A program made the position numbers and the translations under genes. The notes under the pieces were generated by a model. It had not been told where the DNA came from. It was given only the letters and a program-made list of their open reading frames with translations, and made no database searches. Below are positions 1 to 8,683 of a stretch of DNA of 34,654 bases, piece by piece (positions within the stretch are counted from its first letter, which is position 1; every line of letters starts with the position of its first letter). This DNA comes from Polaromonas sp. 39-63-25 (GTDB lineage: Bacteria; Pseudomonadota; Gammaproteobacteria; Burkholderiales; Burkholderiaceae_C): contig NZ_NCJH01000029.1 of the NCBI RefSeq assembly GCF_002278925.1, positions 1-34,654 of the forward strand, given 5' to 3'.

Positions 1-153
1 AGGAAAGTCAATGAAATCAACGGTCTACCCAGACCACCCCCGCGCCAGTGCTAGCTTTGCGTACCGTCACTTATTGCACTGAAAACGAGGAGACCCCAAT
101 TCTTGCGTCAGCAGAAGTATCATTGACATGATGACAAACTTAAGCGTTAAGAA

Positions 154-576
154 TCAGTAGAACAACCCGACGCAGCCTGACTTTTCCGCAACGAATTTCA
201 GAAGTAGATTGCCGACTGGGTAGCCGGTTGCTTTCACTTCAATAACCACCTGACGCCATTTGTACTGGCCAGTAGAGTTGCCCGCCTCCGACACCGAGGA
301 GATCGCCACCAGCCGAGGGGACGAAAACTTGCCAAAAAACTTGCTTGAGGCAAGTCCCAAAACCTTCGCATCGTTCGTCGAACTCAAGCACCGTATTTCC
401 GACCACGTCTTGCTGTCATCCTGATTAAAGGCCTCGATCAGTCGGTATGAGTTGTTCAGGAGGACTTCAGTACCCGGTGGGACCTGGGTGCTGGTAGCAA
501 CTGGTGTGGATGCGCATCCGGCGCCCAGCACGGAGGCGAGTAAGACGGCTTAAGGGCGGCGATGACGCTGTTTCAT
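154..576 (-). pseudogene. Lipoprotein gene with a nonsense codon in the signal peptide
   Basis: Reading from an ATG at 576, the frame gives MKQRHRRP, then TAA (552-550), then AVLLASVLGAGCAST. Without the TAA this is a textbook lipoprotein signal peptide: a basic n-region, a hydrophobic core and a GAGC lipobox. The frame stays open for about 125 residues past the stop and ends at 154, so the rest of the gene has not decayed. The mature part resembles no family I recognise; it has two late Cys positions and a polar N-terminal half. An internal GTG at 531 could restart translation, but the product would lack a working export signal. I call it a recent single-codon pseudogene. A sequencing error or a regulated readthrough stop are the alternatives. 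Confidence 0.6.
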
Positions 577-813
577 AGATATTTCGGGCTGACCAGGCGT
601 TAGAAAAAATAGCATAAACACGATGTGTTGTACTAACTACTGTTAGGATAACGACTAAATTTGACATTTTCAAGCGCGGGCTGTCGAAAATCGTAGGTCA
701 AAATTTCGCCCGCCAATTGCCTAAGTGATTGATTTTTATAAATTTCTTGTCAAACAACTCTGAATTTTTCTCACTTAATGCTGAACTCCGACCAAGACGC
801 GCAGGAGCACTTG

Positions 814-1611
814 ATGAACGAAAACAACTCGGCCGACAGTGAGGGGCGGGTACACACGTTCACGGTCACAGCCGACCCAGACCCGATGGTGAGGCCGCTA
901 CCTATGACACTCGACCAGGCGCTAGACTACCTGCACCACGGCGTGCTTGTTGCGCCGTCTCCCGAGTTTCCGGACGCCGTCAACACCCGACTGGCCAGTG
1001 CGGCCCAGACCGCTGCGCGCCAGTGCGCCAAAGTGCCGGCAGCGGCCACCCAGCGCGTGCTGAACCTGCTCGATGTCGCCGTGAAAGCGCCCACGCAAGT
1101 CCAGAGGGTGGCCTGGCACCGGCGCGCAGCGGACGCCCTGTCCAGCGCTTTCGCGCCGCACGCGGCCTGCCGTGCCGGCTGCAGCCATTGCTGCCACATT
1201 CCGGTGAAGATCAGCGCAGTGGAGGCGCGCGCACTGGGCAAGGCCATCGGCCGCGCTCCGGTGCCGCTGGCTGAGCACCAGCCCGCGTCCGTGACAGGCT
1301 ATAACTCGCCCTGCCCTTTTCTGGCTGGCGGACGTTGCAGCATCTACGCCGAGCGCCCGGCTGTCTGCCGCAGCCACCTCAATATGGACGAAGACGCCCT
1401 GCTCTGTGAGCTTTTGCCCTCCGGCGCCGAGGTGCCGGTGCCCTACGTGGACACACGGCCGCTCATGGCGGTTGCGGTACTGATCGCCGGCGAGCCCAGG
1501 GCCGCCGCCGACCTGCGCCAGTGGTTCCCCGAACACCTGTTGGGCCAGCGCCCGCGTCGAGCAGTCCCCTGCCCTCCTCCATTCAAAATCCAGGATGAAA
1601 ACCATGCCTGA
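814..1611 (+). CDS. YkgJ-family cysteine cluster protein
   Basis: This 265-residue protein carries a CxxxCxxCC cluster (CRAGCSHCC) near the middle and a second group, CPFL...CSIYAERPAVCR, about 45 residues later. That spacing is typical of the YkgJ/UPF0153 zinc- or iron-binding family, whose biochemical role is poorly known. I chose the ATG at 814 because AGGAG lies six bases upstream (803-807); an in-frame ATG at 778 has no such site. The last bases overlap the start of the downstream recombinase, so the two are probably translated as a pair. The 237 bases upstream (577-813) are A+T-rich near 730-775 and probably hold the promoter; no other gene is seen there. Confidence 0.8.
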   Translation: MNENNSADSEGRVHTFTVTADPDPMVRPLPMTLDQALDYLHHGVLVAPSPEFPDAVNTRLASAAQTAARQCAKVPAAATQRVLNLLDVAVKAPTQVQRVAWHRRAADALSSAFAPHAACRAGCSHCCHIPVKISAVEARALGKAIGRAPVPLAEHQPASVTGYNSPCPFLAGGRCSIYAERPAVCRSHLNMDEDALLCELLPSGAEVPVPYVDTRPLMAVAVLIAGEPRAAADLRQWFPEHLLGQRPRRAVPCPPPFKIQDENHA

Positions 1612-3889
1612 AAGCTACGACCCTATCGATCCGAGCCAGGAGCCGGCCCGATCCGTCCATGTCGCCACCCAGCTGGAGACACCACCCCCATCTGCCAGCA
1701 ACCCTGCCCTGCCCGAAAAACCAAAGCGCGGCCGCCCACCAGGAGCCGCCAGCAAAACCATGCACGGCGAGTTCGCCGCTGGGCTGGATGCAGGCGTCAA
1801 GCATTTGACCGTTGAAGACTTTTCGTTTGTCCGTGGGGTCATCTCAGGGATGACGCCGGCTGAGTCGTACAAGCGCTTCTATGCCAACGTCCACTTCGAC
1901 GCAAAGGGCAACCCTGTTGTTCCGCACGGCCACACCATCAATGCGAAGTACGAGGACCTCAAGAACAGGATTCTGAAGGCCGCAGGACTCTCGCCGGATC
2001 CCAGTGCCAGGACGTTGAGTGCGGATGCCCTGACAGCGCCTACAGCGGCTGAATCGCAGGCTGAAGATGCAACCAGGGTGAAGGCGATCATCTCTTTCGA
2101 AGAGTGGTATGACACCATTGACCCAGACCTATACCGCCAAAAAGAGTTGGCCGAGCGGTATGAAGAACACCTCAAGGAGCTTGCTGATGGTTCTGAGCCG
2201 CTGCCCGCGGATACAGCAGTCATCCAAAAGTACGTCAGCGTTGGCGAAAAAGTCCGAGCCATCAACGCGCTCCAAAGCTTACTGGCTCGGGAGCCTGACG
2301 ATGGAGATCCAATCTCCGGCTGGCTTGGTGCAACGATTGCGGCAACGCTTCAGAGCCAAGGTCTCGTTACTCTCAGCCAGCTTAGCGCCCATATTTCCAA
2401 GCATGGTCGGTTTTGGCACAGAACCGTCAAAGGCCTTGGGCCAGGCCGAGCTGGGCGCATCGTCAGCTGGATCGAGTCTCATCCAACCCTGCGCACACCC
2501 ATCACACGGGCGGCATCTAACTGGCGCCCTACCCCACCGCTGCAAACAGGCATAAAAGCTCTTGAAAGAGCTTCCAAGGTACTCACCCTGGTGATGCAGC
2601 CTGATGGTGTATCCGCCCCGGACAAGGCGACCCTGACGCGTCAGGAAGGCTTCGCTCCGTTCGAACTCATCTCCGTTCCCAGCCAGTTCGACGGCCGGAA
2701 TGGCATTTTTAGGCCACACGTTCCAAATCTTTGGGGGGCCAAGGACGACCTTCACGCCGTCCAAATCTGGCTCAACACCTACCAGGTCGCCGGCAGGGAT
2801 CGGACCGTAGACGCCTACCGTCGTGAAGTTGAACGGTTCCTCGGGTGGCTTTACTACGAACGTAAAACCGCGTTGTCCTCTGTTTCACTTAGCGAGGCGC
2901 TGGCGTATCAGTCGTTTCTTGGATACATACCTGCGAAAAACATATCGACCAAACGCGTTGCTCGTGAAGATCCCCGCTGGGCGCCCTTTCGTGGCCAGCT
3001 CTCCAAGCGTTCGCAGAATTACGCACTGAAAGTCCTTAAGATCCTCTTTTCTTCGCTTATGAAGGCTTCCTACGTCACAGGAAACCCTTTCGCCGATGTC
3101 AAGCCAAGTCCCGACCCAGGTGGTGACAAGGCGTTTGATGCGACCCGTAGCCTCAATTCCAGCGACCTCATCATTGTTAGAGACGCCCTTGAGGAACTGC
3201 CCGGTCTAGAGTCAGACAATCTTGGGGAGCGGGCAAAGGCCAAACGTACACGCCTCATCCTTCACCTTCTACTGACGACAGGGATGAGGCGTGAAGAGCT
3301 TTCCACCACCACGATGAGCCAAGTGACCAATGCTTTGGTGAACGGGAGCAGCGATCAGATGATGTTCAAGCTGGTTGGCAAGGGTCAGAAAGAGCGCCGG
3401 GTTCCAGTGAGCAAGAAGTTGCTAAACATGATCAAAGATCACCACGATGACTGGAAGCTGCTGCATAGCGACCAGGCAGATAGGCTAGCGCGCTTTGAGG
3501 CAGATCCGCCCCTTGTCGCTGCACTCGAATCGCCGGTGCGCTCTGATACCCGCGAAATCACGAACGACACAGTTCTGAAAAATGACAACTCAGCCTTGAG
3601 TGCCGCAGGAATTTATCAAACCCTCAAGTCTTTCTTCCGAGCGCTCGCCAAAAAACAGCAGGATCCGATTGCCAGGGCCCGAATCAGTCGTGTCAGCACC
3701 CATTGGATGCGCCACACTTTTGCGCATGAAGTGCTGCGCACAGCCGATTCAAGATTTGCCCTCAAGCTGGCTCAGGAGCTGTTGGGGCACGCATCCATCA
3801 ACACCACGTCTGGGTACATCGACCAGGATGACTCGGCCAAGGTCAATGCTGTAAAACTGGTGGACCCACTCGCCTTCAACGAAGCTTAA
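1604..3889 (+). CDS. Long tyrosine recombinase (phage-type integrase) with extra N-terminal domain
   Basis: This 761-residue protein ends in a complete tyrosine-recombinase catalytic domain: Arg in TTGMRREEL (about residue 562), Lys in VGKGQKERRVPV, HWMRH (about 700-704), LLGH (about 729) and the nucleophile Tyr in SGYIDQ (about 738). A SAM-like core-binding segment (about 385-500) precedes it. The first 300 or more residues are extra compared with the usual 300-400-residue integrase; they include a basic KPKRGRPPG AT-hook-like patch and a helix-hairpin-helix-like stretch (VKGLGPGRAGRIVSWI). I recall such long forms as the DUF3701-containing phage integrases of Burkholderiales. The start at 1604 has an AGG nine bases upstream; ATG 1595 is too close to it. 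It could act in resolution, gene capture or integration. No attachment site was identified. Confidence 0.88.
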   Translation: MPESYDPIDPSQEPARSVHVATQLETPPPSASNPALPEKPKRGRPPGAASKTMHGEFAAGLDAGVKHLTVEDFSFVRGVISGMTPAESYKRFYANVHFDAKGNPVVPHGHTINAKYEDLKNRILKAAGLSPDPSARTLSADALTAPTAAESQAEDATRVKAIISFEEWYDTIDPDLYRQKELAERYEEHLKELADGSEPLPADTAVIQKYVSVGEKVRAINALQSLLAREPDDGDPISGWLGATIAATLQSQGLVTLSQLSAHISKHGRFWHRTVKGLGPGRAGRIVSWIESHPTLRTPITRAASNWRPTPPLQTGIKALERASKVLTLVMQPDGVSAPDKATLTRQEGFAPFELISVPSQFDGRNGIFRPHVPNLWGAKDDLHAVQIWLNTYQVAGRDRTVDAYRREVERFLGWLYYERKTALSSVSLSEALAYQSFLGYIPAKNISTKRVAREDPRWAPFRGQLSKRSQNYALKVLKILFSSLMKASYVTGNPFADVKPSPDPGGDKAFDATRSLNSSDLIIVRDALEELPGLESDNLGERAKAKRTRLILHLLLTTGMRREELSTTTMSQVTNALVNGSSDQMMFKLVGKGQKERRVPVSKKLLNMIKDHHDDWKLLHSDQADRLARFEADPPLVAALESPVRSDTREITNDTVLKNDNSALSAAGIYQTLKSFFRALAKKQQDPIARARISRVSTHWMRHTFAHEVLRTADSRFALKLAQELLGHASINTTSGYIDQDDSAKVNAVKLVDPLAFNEA

Positions 3890-4042
3890 ATCGGTTTAAG
3901 AATTCAGCCAACGACATCAAAATACCGGGCGCTGTGGGCGCCGAGCGTCGACAGGGACTTAGGTCTGTTTCTGCTGGGTTTCACATGACCCCTGCCGACC
4001 CTCGAGTTGGGCGCTCCGGCGCATCAACGGGCAGCGCACGAA

Positions 4043-4060
4043 AGTTTCAGCGCTGAAACT
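4043..4060. promoter_or_regulatory. Candidate parS site 1 (18-bp perfect palindrome)
   Basis: AGTTTCAGCGCTGAAACT is a perfect palindrome. The 16-bp core GTTTCAGCGCTGAAAC recurs at 4196 and 5112, all within 1.1 kb around parA and parB. Perfect palindromes repeated next to parAB are the usual form of the centromere bound by ParB. This copy lies about 180 bases before parA in an otherwise gene-free stretch (3890-4236). Confidence 0.7.
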
Positions 4061-4110
4061 CTCAAGCCAAAACCTTTAGTGTTGCCAAAAAGCCAATTTT
4101 GTTCTTGTTT

Positions 4111-4157
4111 TGCTATCGATTAGCATTTTTTGCTTGAATATTCATTTAATCTGAATA
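4111..4157. promoter_or_regulatory. Inverted repeats before parA (possible operator and promoter region)
   Basis: The A+T-rich stretch upstream of parA holds TGCTA-N5-TAGCA (4111-4125), the palindrome GAATATTC (4136-4143) and TATTCA-N7-TGAATA (4139-4157). ParA or ParB often represses its own operon by binding such repeats. The promoter hexamers are not clear enough to place. Confidence 0.4.
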
Positions 4158-4195
4158 AACTTCTTGTTGTAAACGCCACTCAAGGGCGTTTCAAG

Positions 4196-4211
4196 GTTTC
4201 AGCGCTGAAAC
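4196..4211. promoter_or_regulatory. Candidate parS site 2
   Basis: This is the perfect palindrome GTTTCAGCGCTGAAAC, 26 bases before the parA start codon and just upstream of its ribosome binding site. Because it lies in the parA leader, ParB bound here could also reduce parAB expression. Confidence 0.7.
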
Positions 4212-4236
4212 TCTGACCAACAAAGGAAGGATGCAT

Positions 4237-4926
4237 ATGACTGCAAAGGTAGTGACGGTATTCAACCAAAAAGGGGGTTGTGGCAAGACCACGCTCACCA
4301 TGAGCCTGGCCGGCGCCATGGGGCTTCGGGGCTTCAAGGTCCTCCTGGTGGACATGGACCCCCAGGGAACCGCCGTGCGCTGGGCTGCCGGCGCGACTGA
4401 TGAGAACCCGTTCCCAGCGTCCGTGATGAGCTTGTCCCCCATGGAAGGCAAGATGCACAAGGAAGTGCGGAACCACATGGATGCTTACGACGTCATCCTG
4501 ATCGACTGCCCGCCCTCAATGAATTCCGCCGCGCCGAGCTCTGCGATGCTGATTTCGGATCTGGCCCTCATCCCGGTGGTCCCCAGCCCGGCCGATGTCT
4601 GGGCGGCTCAATCTGCCAAAAAACTTACCGAAGCAGCTCAGGCGACCAATGAGACGCTGCAAGCCTTCGTGGTCGCGAACATGGTTCAAAGCAGGACATC
4701 GCTGGCAAATGACCTGCTGGCTGTCCTCGATGACGACAAGGAAATCCCCCTTTTGAAGAACATGTTGGCCACCAGGACAGCATTTCGTGAGGCCCAGATC
4801 CTGGGCACCACCGTGCACAGCGTCCCCCGGGCACAGGCTGCCATCGACGAGGTCGAAGCAATGACCGATAACATTTTGCAGCTGCTGATGCTGCCAGCCC
4901 GCAAGAAGAAAGGAGTTCCAGCATGA
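4237..4926 (+). CDS. parA: ParA-type plasmid partition ATPase
   Basis: This 229-residue ParA/MinD-type ATPase positions plasmid copies on the nucleoid with ParB and parS. The deviant Walker A motif NQKGGCGKTT lies at residues 9-18, followed by DMDPQGT (Walker A') and VILIDCPPS (Walker B). There is no N-terminal helix-turn-helix extension, as in small type Ib ParA proteins. I start at ATG 4237 because the AAGGAAGG ribosome site ends at 4230; the in-frame ATG at 4231 abuts it. The stop overlaps the parB start (ATGA), so the pair is translationally coupled. It forms the partition part of replicon A with the downstream Rep_3-like initiator. Confidence 0.93.
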   Translation: MTAKVVTVFNQKGGCGKTTLTMSLAGAMGLRGFKVLLVDMDPQGTAVRWAAGATDENPFPASVMSLSPMEGKMHKEVRNHMDAYDVILIDCPPSMNSAAPSSAMLISDLALIPVVPSPADVWAAQSAKKLTEAAQATNETLQAFVVANMVQSRTSLANDLLAVLDDDKEIPLLKNMLATRTAFREAQILGTTVHSVPRAQAAIDEVEAMTDNILQLLMLPARKKKGVPA

Positions 4927-5966
4927 GTGCAACCGCCACAAAGACCCCCAGCAAGACCCAAAAGGTCGATCGCCAGGCCTTGATGCGCAGATCACTGGCC
5001 GAGGAGCAGGCGGTCGTGAAGGACCGCTTTGCCAAGGCAGACGAAGTGCTGGACGATCGCCCAAAAGGCCTGGCTGAGCCGGCAACACCCGCAGCCGCTC
5101 CAGTTACGCGTAGTTTCAGCGCTGAAACTCCAGTATTGCCGGCCGCCACGCTGGGCGGCCGCGTGCTGATCAAGGTTGCGTTGAACCGAATCCACGAGAA
5201 CCCCTACAACGCCCGCTTCATTTATAGCCAGGAAAAGATCCGCGAACGTGCCGAATCTTTAAAGAAAAATGGCCAGATGGTGGCCGCCAAGGCCGTTCCG
5301 CACCCAACGATTCCCGGCGACTACATCGTCATCGACGGACTTTATCGGAAGAAGGGCGCGGTCGAGGCGAACATCACCGAGATGGAACTGGACGTTATCC
5401 CGCCGATGGCCAACGTCGAGATGTACATGATGAGCTGGCGCATCAACGAGGAGCGCGCAGGCCAGACCACCCTCGACAACGCCTTCGCCTGGAAGAAGCT
5501 GATTGACGACAAGGTGGTCGACAGCGAGGTCGAGATCGCGACCATGCTGGGCATGTCCAAGGCAACGATCAACAAGACCCTCGCCCTGATGGATCTGCCC
5601 AAATCCGTCGTTGAACGCATGAGCACGGCGCCGGACAAGTTCGGGGTGTCGACCGGGTATGAGATTGCCATGCTGAACAAGAAACTGCAGGAACCCGAGT
5701 TGCTGGCCTTGGTCGACAAGGTGATCAACGAAGACCTGACTTCACGGCAAGTGGCTGCGCTGCGCGAGCGCACGGAAGGGGCGGGCACGCCCCGCCGCAA
5801 GAAAGAAAACTCGCGTCAGTACAAGATCCGCTCCGGAGATGTGCAGATCGGCTCGCTCAAGGAGTGGGACAACGGTCGTGTCGCATTCGAGGTCAGCTTC
5901 ACGGATCCGAAGGAGCGCGCCGCCCTGGTGACCGAGCTGCGTACCCGCTTCGGCCTGAACGAGTAA
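4923..5966 (+). CDS. parB: ParB-type centromere-binding protein
   Basis: This 347-residue protein has the ParB layout. A basic N-terminus is followed by an N-terminal ParB domain (LNRIHENPYNARF, then a DGLYRKKGA motif in the place of the usual G-x-R-R box, about residues 139-147). Next come a helix-turn-helix region (IATMLGMSKATINKTLALM) and a C-terminal basic and dimerisation segment. AAAGGAG lies seven bases before the ATG, inside the end of parA. The gene itself contains a parS palindrome encoding SFSAET near residue 65. A convergent gene starts its 3' end only nine bases after the stop. Assignment to the ParB/KorB group is firm; the exact subfamily is not. Confidence 0.9.
   Translation: MSATATKTPSKTQKVDRQALMRRSLAEEQAVVKDRFAKADEVLDDRPKGLAEPATPAAAPVTRSFSAETPVLPAATLGGRVLIKVALNRIHENPYNARFIYSQEKIRERAESLKKNGQMVAAKAVPHPTIPGDYIVIDGLYRKKGAVEANITEMELDVIPPMANVEMYMMSWRINEERAGQTTLDNAFAWKKLIDDKVVDSEVEIATMLGMSKATINKTLALMDLPKSVVERMSTAPDKFGVSTGYEIAMLNKKLQEPELLALVDKVINEDLTSRQVAALRERTEGAGTPRRKKENSRQYKIRSGDVQIGSLKEWDNGRVAFEVSFTDPKERAALVTELRTRFGLNE
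5112..5129. promoter_or_regulatory. Candidate parS site 3, inside the parB coding sequence
   Basis: AGTTTCAGCGCTGAAACT is identical over 18 bp to site 1. It falls in the linker-coding part of parB before the conserved ParB domain, where the protein sequence is likely free to vary. This explains how the palindrome can be kept within a gene. Confidence 0.65.
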
Positions 5967-5974
5967 ACCTAAAT

Positions 5975-6472
5975 TCAGTGGCGGGGCTGTGCAGCCCCTG
6001 GGGCATCGTGCAATGCGAGGTGCCCCCTGAGACGCTCAACCGTCCAACCTGACCGATTTCCCTCATCCGGCGCCTGATTTGCATACTGCTCAGCCAGGCG
6101 CCGTGCTTCTTTGGCACCACCGCCGGCAGCCGCAACTTCCTCAAACAGTGCACTTGGGATGGTGACCGAGGTTCTGGCGCCGGCGACCACGACATAGACC
6201 CGCCGGGCAGCGCCGGCCTGGCGCCGCGGCTTGCCCAGACGGCCCTGGCTTTGCGCCTTTTCAATCCCCTGGGCGACCGCGGACTCGATCACGGCCTGCA
6301 GATCCACCGGAGCGACCGGTGCCGCTACCATGCCGAGGATTTGCGCAACCCGCTCACGGTGCTCGGCCGCGAAAGCGCCGATCGCCTGGTCATCAGCGCC
6401 GGACTGGACCAGCCCGCGCAGGGCAGAGCCGACCAGCGCATTGAGCTTAAACTGTGGAGAGTCGTCGTTCAC
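5975..6472 (-). CDS. Small unknown plasmid protein, convergent with parB
   Basis: Reading from a GTG at 6472, the product has 165 residues and a composition typical of a real gene. It contains an Ala/Gln-rich middle and a C-terminal stretch RRVYVVVAGARTSVTIPSAL followed by two helices. The strand-then-helices pattern resembles ribbon-helix-helix DNA-binding proteins, but I cannot name a family. The frame extends upstream to an ATG in poorer, Cys-rich sequence that I reject as coding. A TACACT box lies seven bases before the GTG, so the mRNA could be nearly leaderless. The gene lies between parB and rep of replicon A, which suggests a role in copy-number or partition control (inference). Confidence 0.55.
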   Translation of the reverse strand: MNDDSPQFKLNALVGSALRGLVQSGADDQAIGAFAAEHRERVAQILGMVAAPVAPVDLQAVIESAVAQGIEKAQSQGRLGKPRRQAGAARRVYVVVAGARTSVTIPSALFEEVAAAGGGAKEARRLAEQYANQAPDEGNRSGWTVERLRGHLALHDAPGAAQPRH

Positions 6473-6602
6473 GCAGACAGTGTACAGGCTGAGCAACGCG
6501 TGTGAAAAGCATACGCACATACTCTTTCCAGATATGCAGCAGCTCGTTTTGGGGCCTGATTCACTGTTTTCCCCTGGACTGCACACCGCATGCTGGCGTG
6601 AA

Positions 6603-6939
6603 AGTATGCAGAACTGACGGTTTTCAGCCTTGAAGGTGGGGGCCGGCTCTCGGTATTGGCTCCCGATCTCCATATTGAAGACAAAACCGACGGTTTGCGG
6701 CCCACATTGCAGCCAATTACTGCAGTTCCGGGCATTTTCGAGCAGCCCTGTTCCGTTGGTTTCAAGTCATTCCGTAAACATTCAAGAGTTTCACGGGCTT
6801 TTTGCTCAATAAAATCAAGGACTTATCGAACAAATCCGACCGAATTGCATACTTTGTGTGGCGTCGGCATGCAAAAGCTAACCAAAATGCATACTCACGA
6901 AGGCATCCCTGGTGGCTGAAGGCAGCAGTTCTGCATACT
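6603..6939 (+). repeat. TGCATACT iterons of replicon A (candidate origin)
   Basis: Direct copies of the 8-mer TGCATACT occur at 6846-6853, 6888-6895 and 6932-6939. They are spaced 42 and 44 bp apart, about four helical turns. An inverted copy (AGTATGCA) lies at 6603-6610, and a further direct copy at 6080-6087 in the neighbouring gene. The stretch 6473-6911 holds no convincing gene. Repeats just upstream of, and overlapping, the start of a Rep_3-like initiator are the usual origin and autoregulation sites. The copies are short, so some could be chance. Confidence 0.5.
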
Positions 6940-8558
6940 TTCACCAGGCCGGAAGTGATGATGGCAACACACTGCCGGCTATTGCCATCGGTTATTATTG
7001 CGATGTGAAAGATGACCCCGATCCTGCCACCATACCCGAACTGGACCCACCGGCAGAGGACGGCCGGCTTTTCGACATGCGGCACCACGAGGCTGATCAG
7101 CCCTCGCTTTTCCCGCCTGGCGACCTGCACATCCCCGAGACGCTCAACACCTTCCGCAAGCCGGTAGCCATCTTGCATGCGGTGCCTTCGCGCGCCGAGC
7201 ATGCCCAGAACCTGAACAGCCGGCGCCTGTTCGATGCCTGCATTCTGGTGGCCCAACTCGATTATCGCAAGCGCGATCGCTTGCAGCTTACCCAGATGCA
7301 GCAGGAGCGGAGCTCACCGTTGTTCGAGGTCAGCATCACTGACCTGGCCCGCCTGGCCAACATCCCAGGCAAGAACTACGAACGAATCTACAAGGATCTG
7401 GACAAGCTGTTCGAGATGGTTCTCAAGTGGAACGTGGTGGGGGAGGACAACACCACGACCTGGGAGTTCAAGAGCCATTTCCTGTCGTCTCTGGGTTATG
7501 GGCGCAACCACCGGCGTGGCCAGATCCGCTTTTCCATCGACCCGGCCATCCTGGAGATCGTGCTGGAACCGACCATCTGGGCCAGGTTGAGCCTGCAGGC
7601 AATGGAAAGCCTGAGCACGGCCGCCAGCTACGCGCTGTACCAGAACTGCTGGCGGTACATCGGCACCCAGGCCAAGGTGACGGCACCGCTGCCGACCCAC
7701 ACCTGGATAGAGCTGCTGGTCGGCCCGTCCCGGTTCGTCAAGGAGGAAAAGGACGGCAGCAAGCGAGCCACGGGCTATGGCGACTTCAAGCGGCGAATTC
7801 TCCTGGATGCCATCCGGCGGGTGAACGAGTCGCCGGCGCTGAACCACACCCTCAAACTGCTCGAGCTTTTCAACGGGAAACGCGTCACCAGGCTGCAGTT
7901 CAAGTTCATCCCCAAGTCCCAGGCCTCGCTGGGGCTGCCGCTCACCTGGTCAGAAGACCTGCTCAAGACACTCAAATCGCTGGGCTTTACCGACCAGGAG
8001 ATCGAGAACATGAGCCAGGCCCACTCATATGAAGTGGTGACCGAGTCGCTGAACCGGCTGAAATCGGCCGAGGACCGGCTCAAGGCGTCCGGCAAGCCGA
8101 TCACCAGCCACAAGGCCTACTTTGGGGGGATCCTCTCCAACATGGCGGGCGGCGCCGGCGCGGATGATTTGCTGGACGACAAGCTTGAGGAAGAGGCACG
8201 CGCAGCCGAGGCACAGCGCCTGGCCTTGGAACGCAGCGATCGCATGAAGACCGAATTTGCCCGGTTCCAGGCCGAAACCTTTGCCACCAGGCTGTTTTCC
8301 TTGCCCGAGCCGGCGCGCCAGGAGCTGCTAGATGCCATGGAAAATGGTGAGATGGGCGCCCGGGTGCGGCTGCTGCTGGATAAGGGCTGGACGCCAAAGA
8401 ACGTCGGCGCGCTGTCCTTGCTGAGAACCTGGCTTGGGCAGGAAAAGCCCGAAGGACTGGCCCATCTGCTCATTCATCCCGAGGAGCAGAGCTTTGAGGC
8501 CTGGATGATGTGGCGCCTGGAGGCGGCCCAATCGGCCGGCGGCGCTACTCCTGCTTGA
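6912..8558 (+). CDS. Rep_3-like plasmid replication initiator
   Basis: This 548-residue protein has the paired winged-helix pattern of theta-type plasmid initiators. Signature stretches are VSITDLARLANIPGKNYERIYKDL, FLSSLGYGRNHRRGQIRFSIDP and STAASYALYQNCWRYIG in the first domain, then GYGDFKRRILLDAIRRVNES in the second. The C-terminal 170 residues form a charged helical tail beyond the usual 300-400-residue length. The earliest start is GTG 6912; a GTG at 7005 would remove a stretch overlapping the last iteron and is equally plausible, as neither has a strong ribosome site. With parA and parB it makes replicon A. An IS21-family element begins 20 bases after its stop. Confidence 0.8.
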   Translation: MAEGSSSAYFHQAGSDDGNTLPAIAIGYYCDVKDDPDPATIPELDPPAEDGRLFDMRHHEADQPSLFPPGDLHIPETLNTFRKPVAILHAVPSRAEHAQNLNSRRLFDACILVAQLDYRKRDRLQLTQMQQERSSPLFEVSITDLARLANIPGKNYERIYKDLDKLFEMVLKWNVVGEDNTTTWEFKSHFLSSLGYGRNHRRGQIRFSIDPAILEIVLEPTIWARLSLQAMESLSTAASYALYQNCWRYIGTQAKVTAPLPTHTWIELLVGPSRFVKEEKDGSKRATGYGDFKRRILLDAIRRVNESPALNHTLKLLELFNGKRVTRLQFKFIPKSQASLGLPLTWSEDLLKTLKSLGFTDQEIENMSQAHSYEVVTESLNRLKSAEDRLKASGKPITSHKAYFGGILSNMAGGAGADDLLDDKLEEEARAAEAQRLALERSDRMKTEFARFQAETFATRLFSLPEPARQELLDAMENGEMGARVRLLLDKGWTPKNVGALSLLRTWLGQEKPEGLAHLLIHPEEQSFEAWMMWRLEAAQSAGGATPA

Positions 8559-8683
8559 TGTAGCCGGTGAAGTCCCAGTGTTGAATTCCACCCAGAATTG
8601 ACCCCTTACGGGCAGTTATTTTCATTGAAATTTGACCCCTGTTAGAAAGTCTGTGCATGCCAAGTTATGCACAGGAGACAGGA

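Noticed and set aside
922-1605. Minus-strand frame of 227 codons
   Set aside because: Antisense shadow of the cysteine-cluster gene; composition is unlike a protein.
5983-5998. GGGGCT-GTGC-AGCCCC hairpin between parB and the convergent gene
   Set aside because: It has no T-run on either side and lies in the last codons of the minus-strand gene, so a terminator call is not supported.
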